Assembly (NCBI RefSeq): GCF_000421225.1
Contig: NZ_ATWL01000001.1
Coordinates: forward strand, 372,001 to 436,000
Source of the DNA: Ruania albidiflava DSM 18029
GTDB lineage: Bacteria; Actinomycetota; Actinomycetes; Actinomycetales; Beutenbergiaceae
Length of the DNA stretch: 64,000 bases
Direction of reading: 5' to 3'
In this document: one piece after another, positions 46,592-54,996 of the stretch
Numbering within the stretch: position 1 is the stretch's first letter
How the letters are laid out: each line of letters opens with the position of its first letter
Translations under genes and position numbers: made by a program
Notes under the pieces: model-generated
The model's database searches: none
What the model saw: the letters and a program-made list of their open reading frames with translations, nothing else
What the model was told of the DNA's origin: nothing

Positions 46592-47275
46592 GTGAACGAC
46601 TCCTCGCTGCGCCCGGTAGGCGGCGCCTTGTTCGACCTGGACGGCACGCTGATCGACAGCGAGCCCCAGTGGCAGATTGCCCAGACGCGGCTCGCGGAAC
46701 AGGCGGGGGTGACATGGACCGACGAAGACTTCCTGGCCACCATCGGCCGACCGATGCCCCGGTGGGCGGCGCTCCTCTCCGACCGCGGTGTCCCGGGCAC
46801 GATCGAGGAGATCATCGCCCAGGCCGTCGCGTTCGTCACCGAACAGATCCGCAACCACATGCCATGGCTGCCGGGCGCCCAGGAGCTGCTCACCGAAGCT
46901 GCCGCTGCTGGTGTGCCCTGCGCCCTGGTCACCAACAACGCAGCGGCTGCTGCCGAGCTGGTCGCAGAGGCGGCGGGCGTGTTCAGCACAGTGGTCTCCT
47001 CCGCCGACGTCACCGAGCCCAAACCGGATCCGGAGCCCTATCTGACCGCGGCACGCCAGCTCGGTGTGGATCCGGCCCGGAGCATCGCGTTCGAGGACTC
47101 TGTCTCCGGCGCCACCAGCGCTCACCGGGCCGGGCTCGCGGTGTGGTTCCTCACCGGGCACACCGCAGATCCGCAGGTGCCGGTCGACAGGACGCTCGGG
47201 TCGCTGACAGAGGTGAGTGCCCAAGATGTGCTCGAGGCCCTCGCCCGCGAACGGCAGAGCGCCCTGGGCCGGTGA
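46592..47275 (+). CDS. HAD superfamily phosphatase, beta-phosphoglucomutase-like
   Basis: 227 residues, GTG start. Nucleophile motif FDLDGTLIDSE (D15, D17), cap domain, motif II LVTNNA, motif III PKPDPEPYL and motif IV AFEDSVSGATSA are all intact. It resembles the HAD gene at 12368 in length and motifs, so the two are distant paralogues. Substrate unknown. Four bases separate it from the next gene on the strand, so the two are probably co-transcribed. Confidence 0.87.
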   Translation: MNDSSLRPVGGALFDLDGTLIDSEPQWQIAQTRLAEQAGVTWTDEDFLATIGRPMPRWAALLSDRGVPGTIEEIIAQAVAFVTEQIRNHMPWLPGAQELLTEAAAAGVPCALVTNNAAAAAELVAEAAGVFSTVVSSADVTEPKPDPEPYLTAARQLGVDPARSIAFEDSVSGATSAHRAGLAVWFLTGHTADPQVPVDRTLGSLTEVSAQDVLEALARERQSALGR

Positions 47276-47279
47276 GCAG

Positions 47280-47741
47280 ATGCTGAAGATTCCTCGGCCC
47301 CTCGCCCGCGCGCCGATCATGCTCTACCGGCTCGGGCTGGGCGGGTTGCTCGGCCGCAGGTTCGTGCTGCTGGAGCACCGCGGCCGGCGGAGTGGTCGGA
47401 TCCGGCAGGTGGTGCTGGAGACGATCAGCGTGGCCCCGGACGTGGTCCACGTGGTCTCCGGGTACGGCGAAGAATCCCAGTGGCTGCGCAACGTGCGCGC
47501 CGACCCGCGGGTGCGGGTCACCTGCGGCTGGGCGCGCTCGCGTGCAGCTCGTGCCCACGTCCTCCCAGCTGCCGAGGGAGTTGCCGTGCTCGAGGACTAC
47601 CGGCGCCGCCACCCACTCGCTGCCCGGATGCTCGGTCCCGCCCTCGACCTCCCCGCCCTGGCCGCCGCCGAACCGCTGCCGGTCACAGTCGGTGACCGTC
47701 TGCTGGTGGTGCGCCTCGAGCTGCGGCGCGCTCAGTCGTAG
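47280..47741 (+). CDS. DDN-type deazaflavin (F420)-dependent oxidoreductase family protein
   Basis: 153 residues from ATG 47280. Nitroreductase/quinone-reductase family of split-barrel proteins (formerly DUF385). GRRFVLLEHRGRRSGRIRQVVLE, VVSGYGEESQWLRNVRADPRVRV and a C-terminal VGDRLLVVRLEL match. Characterised mycobacterial relatives use cofactor F420, but many members are untested; whether this organism makes F420 cannot be seen here. The end overlaps convergent imuB by 10 bases. Confidence 0.85.
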   Translation: MLKIPRPLARAPIMLYRLGLGGLLGRRFVLLEHRGRRSGRIRQVVLETISVAPDVVHVVSGYGEESQWLRNVRADPRVRVTCGWARSRAARAHVLPAAEGVAVLEDYRRRHPLAARMLGPALDLPALAAAEPLPVTVGDRLLVVRLELRRAQS

Positions 47742-49405
47742 ATGCCCTCGACCCACCACCCCTCGGCATCCCCGCCGAGCAGCAGCGCATGCCCGGCACC
47801 GGTGACCTGCAGATAGCTCCGTTCCGCCCGTCCGGTCCACCACCGTTCGACCACCGGCCATGGCCCGGCCCACCCGCTCACCAGCAGCCGGCGGCACGGT
47901 ACATCACCACCCGGCCTCCCAGCGTCCGCCGCACCGCTGGACCACTCCCCCGATGCCGCAGCACCGCCGTCTCCTGCATGCACCACGTCCAGCACCACAT
48001 CCGGTGCCCCGCTGAGGTGGCCACGCTCGTCCACCCGCACCGGCGCCCCCTCGGCATCGAGGAGCTGTACCGGCACCGGATCCGCCGGGACCCGCGCCGG
48101 CAGCGGCCGGGGGATCTGCCCGGGCCACGGGGCGCCCGGATCTCGCACCGGGCTCAGCTCGTCCCCCCAGGCCACCAATCGGATCCGATCCCGTGGCGCG
48201 CGACCGCCCTCGGCCACCGGGGCCAGCACACCGTCAGCGCCGAGCAGCCCCTGGATCCGCAGCGCCGCCCTGCCCGCCTGTCGTTCCCCACGTCCGGTCT
48301 GCCCCCAGAGGCCCTCCTGCACTGCGGCTGCCGGCATCACCTCCTCAGCTGTCAGCGCCAGGTGCGTCAGCGGCGCACTGGGGGGACGCCCGCTGCGTCC
48401 GCTCAACCAGCCGTCGAGCTGCCAGCGCACCCGGTCGGTGAGCTCGGAAGCGCTCAGCGCACCGTCGATGCGCCAGGTCCGGACCAGCTCACCCCCTTCT
48501 GAGGTGCGGGCCAGCACGCGCAGCAACCCACACAGCACCCCTCGGCGGACCATCCGCTGGTGCAGCTCCTCGGCCAGCCGCCGGGCGGCGAACGCAGCCA
48601 CGTCCAACCGGCTGGCCGGCGGGTCCAGGTCGGCTGAGCTGGTCAGGTCCGGCTCCGGCCGGGGCGCCTGCGGCGGGTGGGCGTCCAACCCCCGGGCCAG
48701 CCGTTGCGCCTGCTCCCCCAGGGCCCCGAACCGGGCATGCACCTGCCGCCGGGGGAGCTCGGCCAGCCCGCCGAGCGTGTGCAGCCCCAACCGGCGCAGC
48801 ACCCCGGTGAGCTCAGTCATCTCCGCCCGCGCCTGCCGGGTGGTGGTCACGTGGATCAGCTCACGCATGTCCCGCCCGGCCAGGTACGCAGCGGAGGTGC
48901 CCGGCGCCAGCACAGTGTCCCCGCGGGCGGCGAGCACAGCGGCGAGCAACCCGTCGGCGATCCCCACCTGCGCCTCAGCACCGGCCTCGGCCGCAGCCCC
49001 CACGAGCTGCTGCGCCACCTGCATCTCCCCGCCGAGGTAACGGGTGGGACCGCGCGCCCCGGTGAGCACCAGCCCGGGACGCATCGGGACGAGGAGCGGG
49101 ACCACCTCCTCGAGCGCCTGGAGCACCGGTTCGAAGGCGCGCACGTCTCGCCCCTCGTCCACCCTGAGCAGCACCAGGTCCGGGCACATCGCCTGTGCGC
49201 TGCGTCTGCGCATCCCCCGACGTACCCCCTGTGCTCGCGCCTGCGCGGACAAGGCGACCACCCCCCGCCCATCATGCAGCGCCACCGGCTGGTGCGCCCC
49301 AGCCAGCCCCTCGTTCAGAGCGGCGACCACCGGCCAGTCCGGCACCCACAGTGCCACCAGCCGGGTACCTGATGGCCAGGTTCCCGCCTCAGTTGCCACA
49401 CTCAT
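47732..49405 (-). CDS. imuB: ImuB, Y-family polymerase-like mutasome protein
   Basis: 557 residues. A Y-family polymerase relative without polymerase activity. It links ImuA' and DnaE2 to the sliding clamp in SOS mutagenesis. The N-terminal VALWVPDWPVVAALNEG lacks the usual catalytic DxD, as expected of ImuB. RVDEGRDVRAFEPVLQALEEVVPLV, GARGPTRYLGGE and the helix-hairpin region LTGVLRRLGLHTLGGLAELPRRQVHARFG are typical. The C-terminal ~200 residues are Gly/Ala/Pro-rich with a final WYVEGIYD-like end (EGWWVEGIYD). It lies 19 bases downstream of imuA, so they form an operon. Confidence 0.92.
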   Translation of the reverse strand: MSVATEAGTWPSGTRLVALWVPDWPVVAALNEGLAGAHQPVALHDGRGVVALSAQARAQGVRRGMRRRSAQAMCPDLVLLRVDEGRDVRAFEPVLQALEEVVPLLVPMRPGLVLTGARGPTRYLGGEMQVAQQLVGAAAEAGAEAQVGIADGLLAAVLAARGDTVLAPGTSAAYLAGRDMRELIHVTTTRQARAEMTELTGVLRRLGLHTLGGLAELPRRQVHARFGALGEQAQRLARGLDAHPPQAPRPEPDLTSSADLDPPASRLDVAAFAARRLAEELHQRMVRRGVLCGLLRVLARTSEGGELVRTWRIDGALSASELTDRVRWQLDGWLSGRSGRPPSAPLTHLALTAEEVMPAAAVQEGLWGQTGRGERQAGRAALRIQGLLGADGVLAPVAEGGRAPRDRIRLVAWGDELSPVRDPGAPWPGQIPRPLPARVPADPVPVQLLDAEGAPVRVDERGHLSGAPDVVLDVVHAGDGGAAASGEWSSGAADAGRPGGDVPCRRLLVSGWAGPWPVVERWWTGRAERSYLQVTGAGHALLLGGDAEGWWVEGIYD

Positions 49406-49424
49406 CGGCCCTCACCCCACGTCG

Positions 49425-50318
49425 TCATGCTGACTCCAGCTCCTGGACTCGCGACCTGACCTCACGCATCGCTCCGACACCGGAGGTCGCGACCGCAGGG
49501 CGGCCAGAGGCGATCATCGGTTCGGCCTCGTCGATGGCCCCAGGTCTGGCCGCGTCCGGGGCTGTCCCCAGACCCGCTGGCGCCAGGCCCGCCGACCCCA
49601 GCTGTACCCGAGCGGTCAGCTCGGTGGGGAACCGACGGTGCCGAGCAGCCAGCTCCAGCACCCCGGTGCGCAGCAACCCGTCCCCACGCCCGACCCCTTG
49701 CCAGGTACGGGACACCGCCCGCAGCACCACATCGGCACCAGGCCACGCTGCAGTGGTCAGCAGCACCGCTCCACGCACCCGCAACCGAGAGGTCAGCGAG
49801 CGCCGGTCCCGCTCCGCCAGCCCAGCCCCTCGGCCCAGCACCAGCACGTCGAACCCGTCCGCCACCGCTGCGAGCACCACTGGTGCCTCCGGTCCGGGCC
49901 GGGGCACCACCACCACCCGCTCCAGCACCAGCCCGAGCGTGGCCGCGGCCGCCAGCCCGGCGTCCGGCAGGTCCACCAGCGCGCACCAGGACTCCTCGCC
50001 CATGGCCGCCGCCGCGAGCGCGAGCAGCACCGACATCCCCCCGCTGACCTGCACTGTGCTCCCCCGCCGCACCCCGCCCTCGGGGAACAACCCGGCCAGC
50101 GCTGGCGGCACGGGCAGGATCTCCTCCGGGTCGACCCGCGGCAGCGCATCGACCTCCTGGGCCGGGTCCGCTGCACTGCTTGGACTCTGCACCGGGCGCA
50201 GGATGGACAGGGGTGAAGCCAGTGCTGTGGCACCACGCAGCCGGGTGCGCACGCCCATGCTCGCCTCAGCCTGGGCCAGCACCTGTCGGGCAGTCTCCCA
50301 GCGTGTCGCCGTCACCAT
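49425..50318 (-). CDS. imuA: ImuA'-type RecA-fold mutasome protein
   Basis: 297 residues from ATG 50318, preceded by GGAGGAG. The first gene of the imuA'-imuB pair. It has a RecA-like core with no true Walker A: the loop reads GGVRRGSTVQVSGGMSVLLALAAAAM, without GKT, which is normal for the actinobacterial ImuA' group. LGLVLERVVVVPRPGPEAPVVLAAVADGFDVLVLG and the TSRLRVRGAVLL segment continue the fold. The frame is open upstream to 50564 but contains the LexA boxes, so that is not coding. Confidence 0.88.
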   Translation of the reverse strand: MVTATRWETARQVLAQAEASMGVRTRLRGATALASPLSILRPVQSPSSAADPAQEVDALPRVDPEEILPVPPALAGLFPEGGVRRGSTVQVSGGMSVLLALAAAAMGEESWCALVDLPDAGLAAAATLGLVLERVVVVPRPGPEAPVVLAAVADGFDVLVLGRGAGLAERDRRSLTSRLRVRGAVLLTTAAWPGADVVLRAVSRTWQGVGRGDGLLRTGVLELAARHRRFPTELTARVQLGSAGLAPAGLGTAPDAARPGAIDEAEPMIASGRPAVATSGVGAMREVRSRVQELESA

Positions 50319-50332
50319 CTCTCCTCCTTCCG

Positions 50333-50348
50333 GCGAACCTTTGTTCGA
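50333..50348. promoter_or_regulatory. LexA (SOS) box, proximal to imuA
   Basis: GCGAACCTTTGTTCGA contains the full CGAAC-N4-GTTCG core. It is only 14 bases ahead of the imuA ATG, so LexA bound here would also block initiation. Confidence 0.85.
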
Positions 50349-50390
50349 TCTGAGAGTCACAGTACGGAGCGCCACCGACATTCCGCCGCG

Positions 50391-50406
50391 TAGAACATGC
50401 GTTCTA
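50391..50406. promoter_or_regulatory. LexA (SOS) box, distal to imuA
   Basis: TAGAACATGCGTTCTA, a perfect dyad around GAAC-N4-GTTC, 58 bases upstream of the first imuA box. Two boxes suggest tight repression of imuA-imuB. Confidence 0.8.
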
Positions 50407-50497
50407 ACAGTGAACGACGGCGGACCCTCCCTGTCAACTCCGCTCACCCGCCGTAGGGTGGACCTGTACCTGCCCACCTCGACCGGAGGAGTCATCC

Positions 50498-51025
50498 ATG
50501 GATCTGCAGCGCCCACGGCCCCCACACCCCACCGAGCTTCTCCCCCAGCTTCCGGCGATGTCACTGACCAGCAGCGACCTCACCGATGGCGCCCGACTGG
50601 ACCCACGGCACGCCGCCGCCGGGGAGAACGTGTCCCCGCAGCTGAGCTGGTCCGGCGCACCGGAGGGCACCCAGGGGTACCTGCTCTCCTGCTTCGACCC
50701 GGATGCACCGACTCCGTCTGGGTACTGGCACTGGACCGTCGTGGACCTGGACTCCGCAGCCACCTCGCTGGACCGGGGTGAGGGACAGAGCGACATCAGC
50801 CTGCCGGGTGCAGCGTTCCACCTGAAGAGCGACGGCGGTGCGTTCGCCTACGAGGGCGCCGCACCACCCGCTGGGGACACCGAGCACCGGTACGTGTTCA
50901 CCATCCACGCCCTGGACGTGCCCACGCTCGAGCTGGAGCCGGAGGACAGCCCGGCGAAGGCGCACTTCACGGGCTTGTTCCACGCACTGGCCCGGGGCGT
51001 GCTGACCGTGACCTACCAGCTCTGA
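50498..51025 (+). CDS. YbhB/YbcL-type phosphatidylethanolamine-binding-like protein
   Basis: 175 residues. PEBP family, bacterial YbhB/YbcL branch. FDPDAPTPSGYWHWTVVDL (DPDAP 67-71, His78) and the YEGAAPPAGDTEHRYVFTIHALD segment (GP-like turn and HxY) form the anion/ligand pocket. No signal peptide, so cytosolic. Function in bacteria is unclear; kinase-inhibitor annotations come from eukaryotic relatives. GGAGG precedes the ATG. The stop overlaps the next ATG by one base (TGATG). Confidence 0.9.
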   Translation: MDLQRPRPPHPTELLPQLPAMSLTSSDLTDGARLDPRHAAAGENVSPQLSWSGAPEGTQGYLLSCFDPDAPTPSGYWHWTVVDLDSAATSLDRGEGQSDISLPGAAFHLKSDGGAFAYEGAAPPAGDTEHRYVFTIHALDVPTLELEPEDSPAKAHFTGLFHALARGVLTVTYQL

Positions 51026-51576
51026 TGCGGCTGGGCACCCTCACCTGGGAACCCGTTCTCGACCATCTCGACCTGGTCGCCGCCCCGGTGCGCTCCGCCC
51101 TGGAGACCTGGGCGCAGGAGGAGAGCAACGCCGTCGAGCAGGTCCTGGTGACTGAGATCGACCCCGAGCTGGCCGACACCACGGCGATGACCGAGGCCTA
51201 TCAGCTAGAGCTGGCAGACTCGGTGAACTGCGTGCTGGTGGCGGGCAGACGCAGCGGAGAGGAGCGGCTGGCCGCCGCCGTCGTGCGCGCCACCACCCGG
51301 GCGGACGTGAACTCGCGGATCAAACGCACCCTGGACGTGCGCAAGGCCTCGTTCCTGCCGATGGACCGAGCGGTCGAGGAGACGGCGATGGCCTACGGCG
51401 GTATCACCCCGATCGGACTGCCGCCGGCCTTCCGGCTGCTGCTGGACGAGCGCACCAGCACCGGTCCGGCGATCATCGGCAGCGGCATCCGTGGCTCGAA
51501 GATCCTGCTGCCCGGTGAGCTGCTCACCACCCTGCCCGGTGCCGAGGTGATCGCGGACCTGGCGATCGACAGCTGA
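51025..51576 (+). CDS. YbaK/EbsC-type aminoacyl-tRNA deacylase domain protein
   Basis: 183 residues. A YbaK/ProX-like editing domain. VNCVLVAGRRSGEERLAAAVVRATTRADVNSRIKRTLDVRKASFLPMDRAVEETAMAYGGITPIGLP holds the typical DVRKASF (Lys in the pocket) and GGITPIGLP (GxxxP-like) motifs. It then continues IGSGIRGSKILLPGELL. Relatives clear Cys or Ala from mis-charged tRNA-Pro; the specificity here is not determinable. Co-translated with the PEBP gene upstream. A large hairpin follows its stop. Confidence 0.85.
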   Translation: MRLGTLTWEPVLDHLDLVAAPVRSALETWAQEESNAVEQVLVTEIDPELADTTAMTEAYQLELADSVNCVLVAGRRSGEERLAAAVVRATTRADVNSRIKRTLDVRKASFLPMDRAVEETAMAYGGITPIGLPPAFRLLLDERTSTGPAIIGSGIRGSKILLPGELLTTLPGAEVIADLAIDS

Positions 51577-51582
51577 GCAATA

Positions 51583-51659
51583 CACCTGTCTGAGGCCCAC
51601 GAGGCGACCTGAGGCACAGCAGGACCGCCTCCAACACCCTCCGGTGCCTCAGACAGGTG
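51583..51659. terminator. Inverted repeat between convergent genes
   Basis: A 14-base perfect repeat (CACCTGTCTGAGGC, 51583-51596, and GCCTCAGACAGGTG, 51646-51659) surrounds 49 bases. CTGAGGCA at 51609-51616 can pair with the same right arm, so two alternative stems compete. It sits between ybaK (+) and the DapA-like gene (-) and probably ends both transcripts. Confidence 0.6.
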
Positions 51660-51689
51660 CCTGCCGGGCTGCTTACGGCGAGTACCCCG

Positions 51690-52742
51690 TCAGGTCAGCC
51701 AGCGGTCCCGATGCTCGGCGACGAACTCCTCGTCCAGCAGGCCACCGTAGCGCTGCCGCACTCGCTCGATCAGCTCCGCCTGCCCCGGCGAGAGCCGTTC
51801 GCTCTCGGACAGGCAGCGCGCCGAGGACAGCAGCCCCTGCTGGCGCAGCACCTCGTTCACCCCGGGCACGCACCCGGCGAAGTCGTGCGCCACATCGAAG
51901 ACGGCGGCATTCACCTCCACCAGGTCGCTGCCGGTGGCGAGCAGGTCCAGCGGCACCTGCCCGGCCTGGACCGCCTGCCGGGCCTCGTCGGCCACTGCCA
52001 CAGCGGCCCGGGCGCCTACTGCCCACTGGCCGAGCAGCCCGCCGCGTGCGCACACCTGTCGCTCTCCCTGCCGGGTCGGGGTGACCAGGTCGGCCACGAT
52101 CGCATCATCGTTACCGGTGAGCAGCACCACCTCGTCCCACCGGTCGTGCTCGAGCAGCACCTGCACCACGTCCCCGGTGCGGTACCGGTCGAACGGTGCA
52201 GTCTTGACCGCCACCACCGACTCCAGGTCGAACAACGCCCGCCAGTAGTCGCGGCTCAGCTGCCTCCCGCCCACGCTGGTCTGCAGGTAGAACCCGATCG
52301 TCGGCAGCACCTCACCGACCGCCCGGGCCCGCTCCAGCAGGGCGTGCTCACTGCGGTCGGTCATCCCCCACGGGCACAGCAGCGCCACCTGGTACCCGGC
52401 TTCTCGGGCGACCTCAGCCTCAGCCACGGCCTGGTCCGTGTCCCCGACCAGCCCGGCCACCAGCAGCGGGTCGGTCCCGGCACGGTCCCGTTCGGCGGCA
52501 GCCATCGCCCAGACCTCCGCGAGCATGCTCAGGTCGTCGTGCAGCTCGAACTGGGTGGTGTGCACGCCGACGGCCAGGCCGTCCACCCCCGCGTCCAGGT
52601 AGTAGCGGGTCAAGGCACGCTGGGCGCGCTCATCGATCGCACCGGTGGCATCGAGGGCCAGCGGGTGGGCGGGAATCACGGCCCCCTGGCGGAGCCGGTC
52701 GCTAGCACGGGACGAGGCGGCCCCGATCGGATCGGTGGTCAT
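51690..52742 (-). CDS. DapA-like (dihydrodipicolinate synthase family) lyase
   Basis: 350 residues, longer than DapA (about 290-300), with TIM-barrel features of the DHDPS/NAL family. AVIPAHPLALDATGAIDERAQRALTRYYLDAGVDGLAVG is the entry strand, and the Schiff-base lysine is Lys180 in VVAVKTAPFDRYR. The tyrosine position reads IGFYLQTSVGG. TGNDDAIVADLV replaces the GxDxL region. It is therefore probably an aldolase or lyase for a sugar-acid or similar substrate rather than a lysine enzyme. It is the last gene of a three-gene unit and overlaps the SDR gene by one base. Confidence 0.85.
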   Translation of the reverse strand: MTTDPIGAASSRASDRLRQGAVIPAHPLALDATGAIDERAQRALTRYYLDAGVDGLAVGVHTTQFELHDDLSMLAEVWAMAAAERDRAGTDPLLVAGLVGDTDQAVAEAEVAREAGYQVALLCPWGMTDRSEHALLERARAVGEVLPTIGFYLQTSVGGRQLSRDYWRALFDLESVVAVKTAPFDRYRTGDVVQVLLEHDRWDEVVLLTGNDDAIVADLVTPTRQGERQVCARGGLLGQWAVGARAAVAVADEARQAVQAGQVPLDLLATGSDLVEVNAAVFDVAHDFAGCVPGVNEVLRQQGLLSSARCLSESERLSPGQAELIERVRQRYGGLLDEEFVAEHRDRWLT

Positions 52743-53776
52743 CAGAACTTCCCCTCTCGCTGCTGGAACTTCGTGGCCTTGCCGAGCTGCCGACCGCCGT
52801 CGGCGACCCACCGACCGACCCAGCGCACCAGCTGGCGCAGGCCGATGCTCGGGTACCCGAACATCTCGTGGCACAGCCCCGCGTCGGAGAGCAGCGCGTC
52901 GGCTGCTTCCTCGCCGGAGAAGATCGGCTCGACACCCATCTCCTCCCCCAGCAGAGTGGCGATCCGCCGCACCGAGACGGTCTCCGGACCGGTGGCGTTC
53001 AGGATCGTCGGGGGCACGTCGGCGGCGCCGATCGACTGCAGTGCCCAGGAGCTGATGTCCCCCTGCCAGGCCACGTTCACCGCCGGCATCGTCACGTCCA
53101 CCGCCTCTCCGGCTGCCATCGTCGCGGCGATGTCGGCGACCACCCCGTAGCGCAGCTCGCAGGCGTAGTTCAGCCGGTAGACCAACGTGGGGGTGCCCCA
53201 CCGGTGCGCGGCGTTGGTGAACAGCCGTTCCCGGGCCAGCGCCGACTGCGCGTACTCCCCCACCGGGGCCGGGTCGTCGGTCTCCACCGAGCCGCCGCGC
53301 ACCACCGGGGTGAGCGGGTAGACGTTGCCGGTGGAGTAGACCATCGTCGGCACGCCCCGGTACCGGTCGGCCACCAGCACCGGGATGGCGGCGTTCGACC
53401 ACCAGGTCTGGTGCTCGGCGGCGGAGGTGCCGAACTTCATCGCCGCCAGGTAGAACACGCCTGCGGCCTCGGGCAGCTCCGGGTAGGACTCGGAGACGGC
53501 GAGATCGGCGCGGTGCACCTGCACGCCAACCTGCTCCAGCTGCTCGGCGGCCGCCGGGTCGGAGAACCGCGAGACCGCGATCACCCGGGCGGAGGAGCCC
53601 ACCGAGTCCAGCGCGCGGCGGGCCATCGTGGCCATGCTCGGGCCGATCTTCCCACCGGCCCCGAGCAGCACGATGTCCCCGCCCAGGTCGGCGAGCGCCT
53701 CGCCGACGCCGTCTCCCGGACGGGACAGCAGCTCCTCCAGGGCAGTCTCGTCAGTGGGCATCGGGATCGAGTTCAC
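52742..53776 (-). CDS. NAD-dependent epimerase/dehydratase family protein
   Basis: 344 residues, GTG start. An extended short-chain dehydrogenase with Rossmann loop VLLGAGGKIGPSM (G39, G42, G45). Serine/threonine region VYSTGNVYPL is present, but the YxxxK position reads EYAQSALARE, so the usual catalytic lysine is alanine. The C-terminus GCGVEPIFSGEE-like segment (LGEEMGVEPIFSGEEAADALL) and PSIGLRQLVRWVGRWVADGG follow. It is coupled on both sides: GTGA with the transporter stop and TGATG with the DapA-like gene. The enzymatic reaction is unknown. Confidence 0.82.
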   Translation of the reverse strand: MNSIPMPTDETALEELLSRPGDGVGEALADLGGDIVLLGAGGKIGPSMATMARRALDSVGSSARVIAVSRFSDPAAAEQLEQVGVQVHRADLAVSESYPELPEAAGVFYLAAMKFGTSAAEHQTWWSNAAIPVLVADRYRGVPTMVYSTGNVYPLTPVVRGGSVETDDPAPVGEYAQSALARERLFTNAAHRWGTPTLVYRLNYACELRYGVVADIAATMAAGEAVDVTMPAVNVAWQGDISSWALQSIGAADVPPTILNATGPETVSVRRIATLLGEEMGVEPIFSGEEAADALLSDAGLCHEMFGYPSIGLRQLVRWVGRWVADGGRQLGKATKFQQREGKF

Positions 53777-54981
53777 AGCAGGTTCCTCAGGTAGTTGACG
53801 GCAAGCAGGACCAGGAAGAGCACCCCGACGACCGCCAGCACCAGCTGGGCCACGGAGAGCTTCAGCTCGCCACGTTCGGGGACGCGGCCGAGCCAGACGA
53901 GCAGCACACCGATCAGCGGCACCACGAAGATGGTCACCGCCTGGGCGGTGATGATCAGCTGCACCGGCAGACCGCCGAAGATGGCAGCCACCACCCCGCC
54001 GAGGAGGATCACCACGCTGATGCACACCTTGACCCTGGCCGAGGACAGCCCACCGGACTCGATGTCCAGCGCACCGGCGAGCATGCTCCCGCCGATCGTG
54101 GAGTTGCCCACCAGGGAGGAGAACGCCGCCGCCCACAGACCCAGGGCGAACAGCGTGGAGGCCCAGCCGCCGATCGACGGTTCCAGGATGGCGGCCATGT
54201 CCGCCGGTGACTGGACGCTGGCACCGCGGGGGTTGAGCACAGCAGCCGCTGCGACCATGATCACGAAGGACAGCCCGCCCAGGATCAGCGTCCCGGCCAC
54301 AGCGTCCTTGCGTGCGCTGCGGTAGTCGGCCGCGGTCCAGCCCTTCTCCCGCACCAGCTGGATCTGGTAGAGCGCACCGACCACGGAGAACGTGGTCGCC
54401 GCAGCCCCGACGACCAGAGCGGCCGACCCGGACGGGAGCCTCGGCACCAGCCCGGCCACGACCTGGCCGACGTCCGGGCGGGCCACCACCATCGTGATCA
54501 GGAAGATCACCACGAGCGCCAGGATGATCACCACCATCACCCGTTCCAGCTGGCGGTAGAACGAGGGCAGCCACACGAACCCGAGGCCGAGGAGGGTGAA
54601 CAGCACCGCGAACAGGGTGGCGTCCCCGCCGAACAGCACCGACATCGCAGCGCCGGTGCCGGCCGAGTTGCCCGCCTGGAAGCTCGCGGTCACGGCGAAG
54701 GCGCCCAGCCCCACCAGGACTCCGGCCACCCGGGTGAACCGCTTGGAGATGGTGCCGATCGGCCCGGCATCGGTGCTCAGCCCGATCCGCACGCACAGGT
54801 CCACGAAGCACAGCATGAGCACCGTGGCGATCACCGGCACCCAGACCAGGTCGTAGGCGAAGTCCGCGCCCATCGAGCTGGCGGTGGTGATGCTCCCCGG
54901 GCCGAACACCAGGGCAGCAGTGATGAACGCTGGGCCGAACTTCGCCAGCCCGCGTCGCGTCGGCACCGACGTCGTCGTCAT
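53773..54981 (-). CDS. Nramp-related transporter lacking the DPGN metal motif
   Basis: 402 residues and 11 hydrophobic helices of the SLC11/Nramp fold. The first helix begins KFGPAFITAALVFGPGSITTAS. The family's metal-binding Asp-Pro-Gly-Asn is replaced by Gly27-Pro-Gly-Ser30. In helix 6 the usual MPHN-type motif reads FSVVGALYQIQ, so the metal-ligand methionine and the histidine are absent too. It is therefore unlikely to be an ordinary Mn2+/Fe2+ importer, despite what automatic annotation would say. Encoded first in a unit with an SDR and a DapA-like lyase and divergent from a LacI regulator, it more likely imports an organic substrate. Confidence 0.8.
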   Translation of the reverse strand: MTTTSVPTRRGLAKFGPAFITAALVFGPGSITTASSMGADFAYDLVWVPVIATVLMLCFVDLCVRIGLSTDAGPIGTISKRFTRVAGVLVGLGAFAVTASFQAGNSAGTGAAMSVLFGGDATLFAVLFTLLGLGFVWLPSFYRQLERVMVVIILALVVIFLITMVVARPDVGQVVAGLVPRLPSGSAALVVGAAATTFSVVGALYQIQLVREKGWTAADYRSARKDAVAGTLILGGLSFVIMVAAAAVLNPRGASVQSPADMAAILEPSIGGWASTLFALGLWAAAFSSLVGNSTIGGSMLAGALDIESGGLSSARVKVCISVVILLGGVVAAIFGGLPVQLIITAQAVTIFVVPLIGVLLVWLGRVPERGELKLSVAQLVLAVVGVLFLVLLAVNYLRNLL

Positions 54982-54982
54982 G

Positions 54983-54996
54983 AGAAAGCCTTTTCT
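54983..54996. promoter_or_regulatory. Short dyad at the transporter start, candidate operator
   Basis: AGAAAGCCTTTTCT has AGAAA/TTTCT arms around four bases, directly ahead of the transporter ATG in an unusually A/T-rich stretch (to about 55008). It may include the ribosome site (AAAAGG on the minus strand). A LacI-family site usually has a central CG, which this lacks, so the assignment is tentative. Confidence 0.3.
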
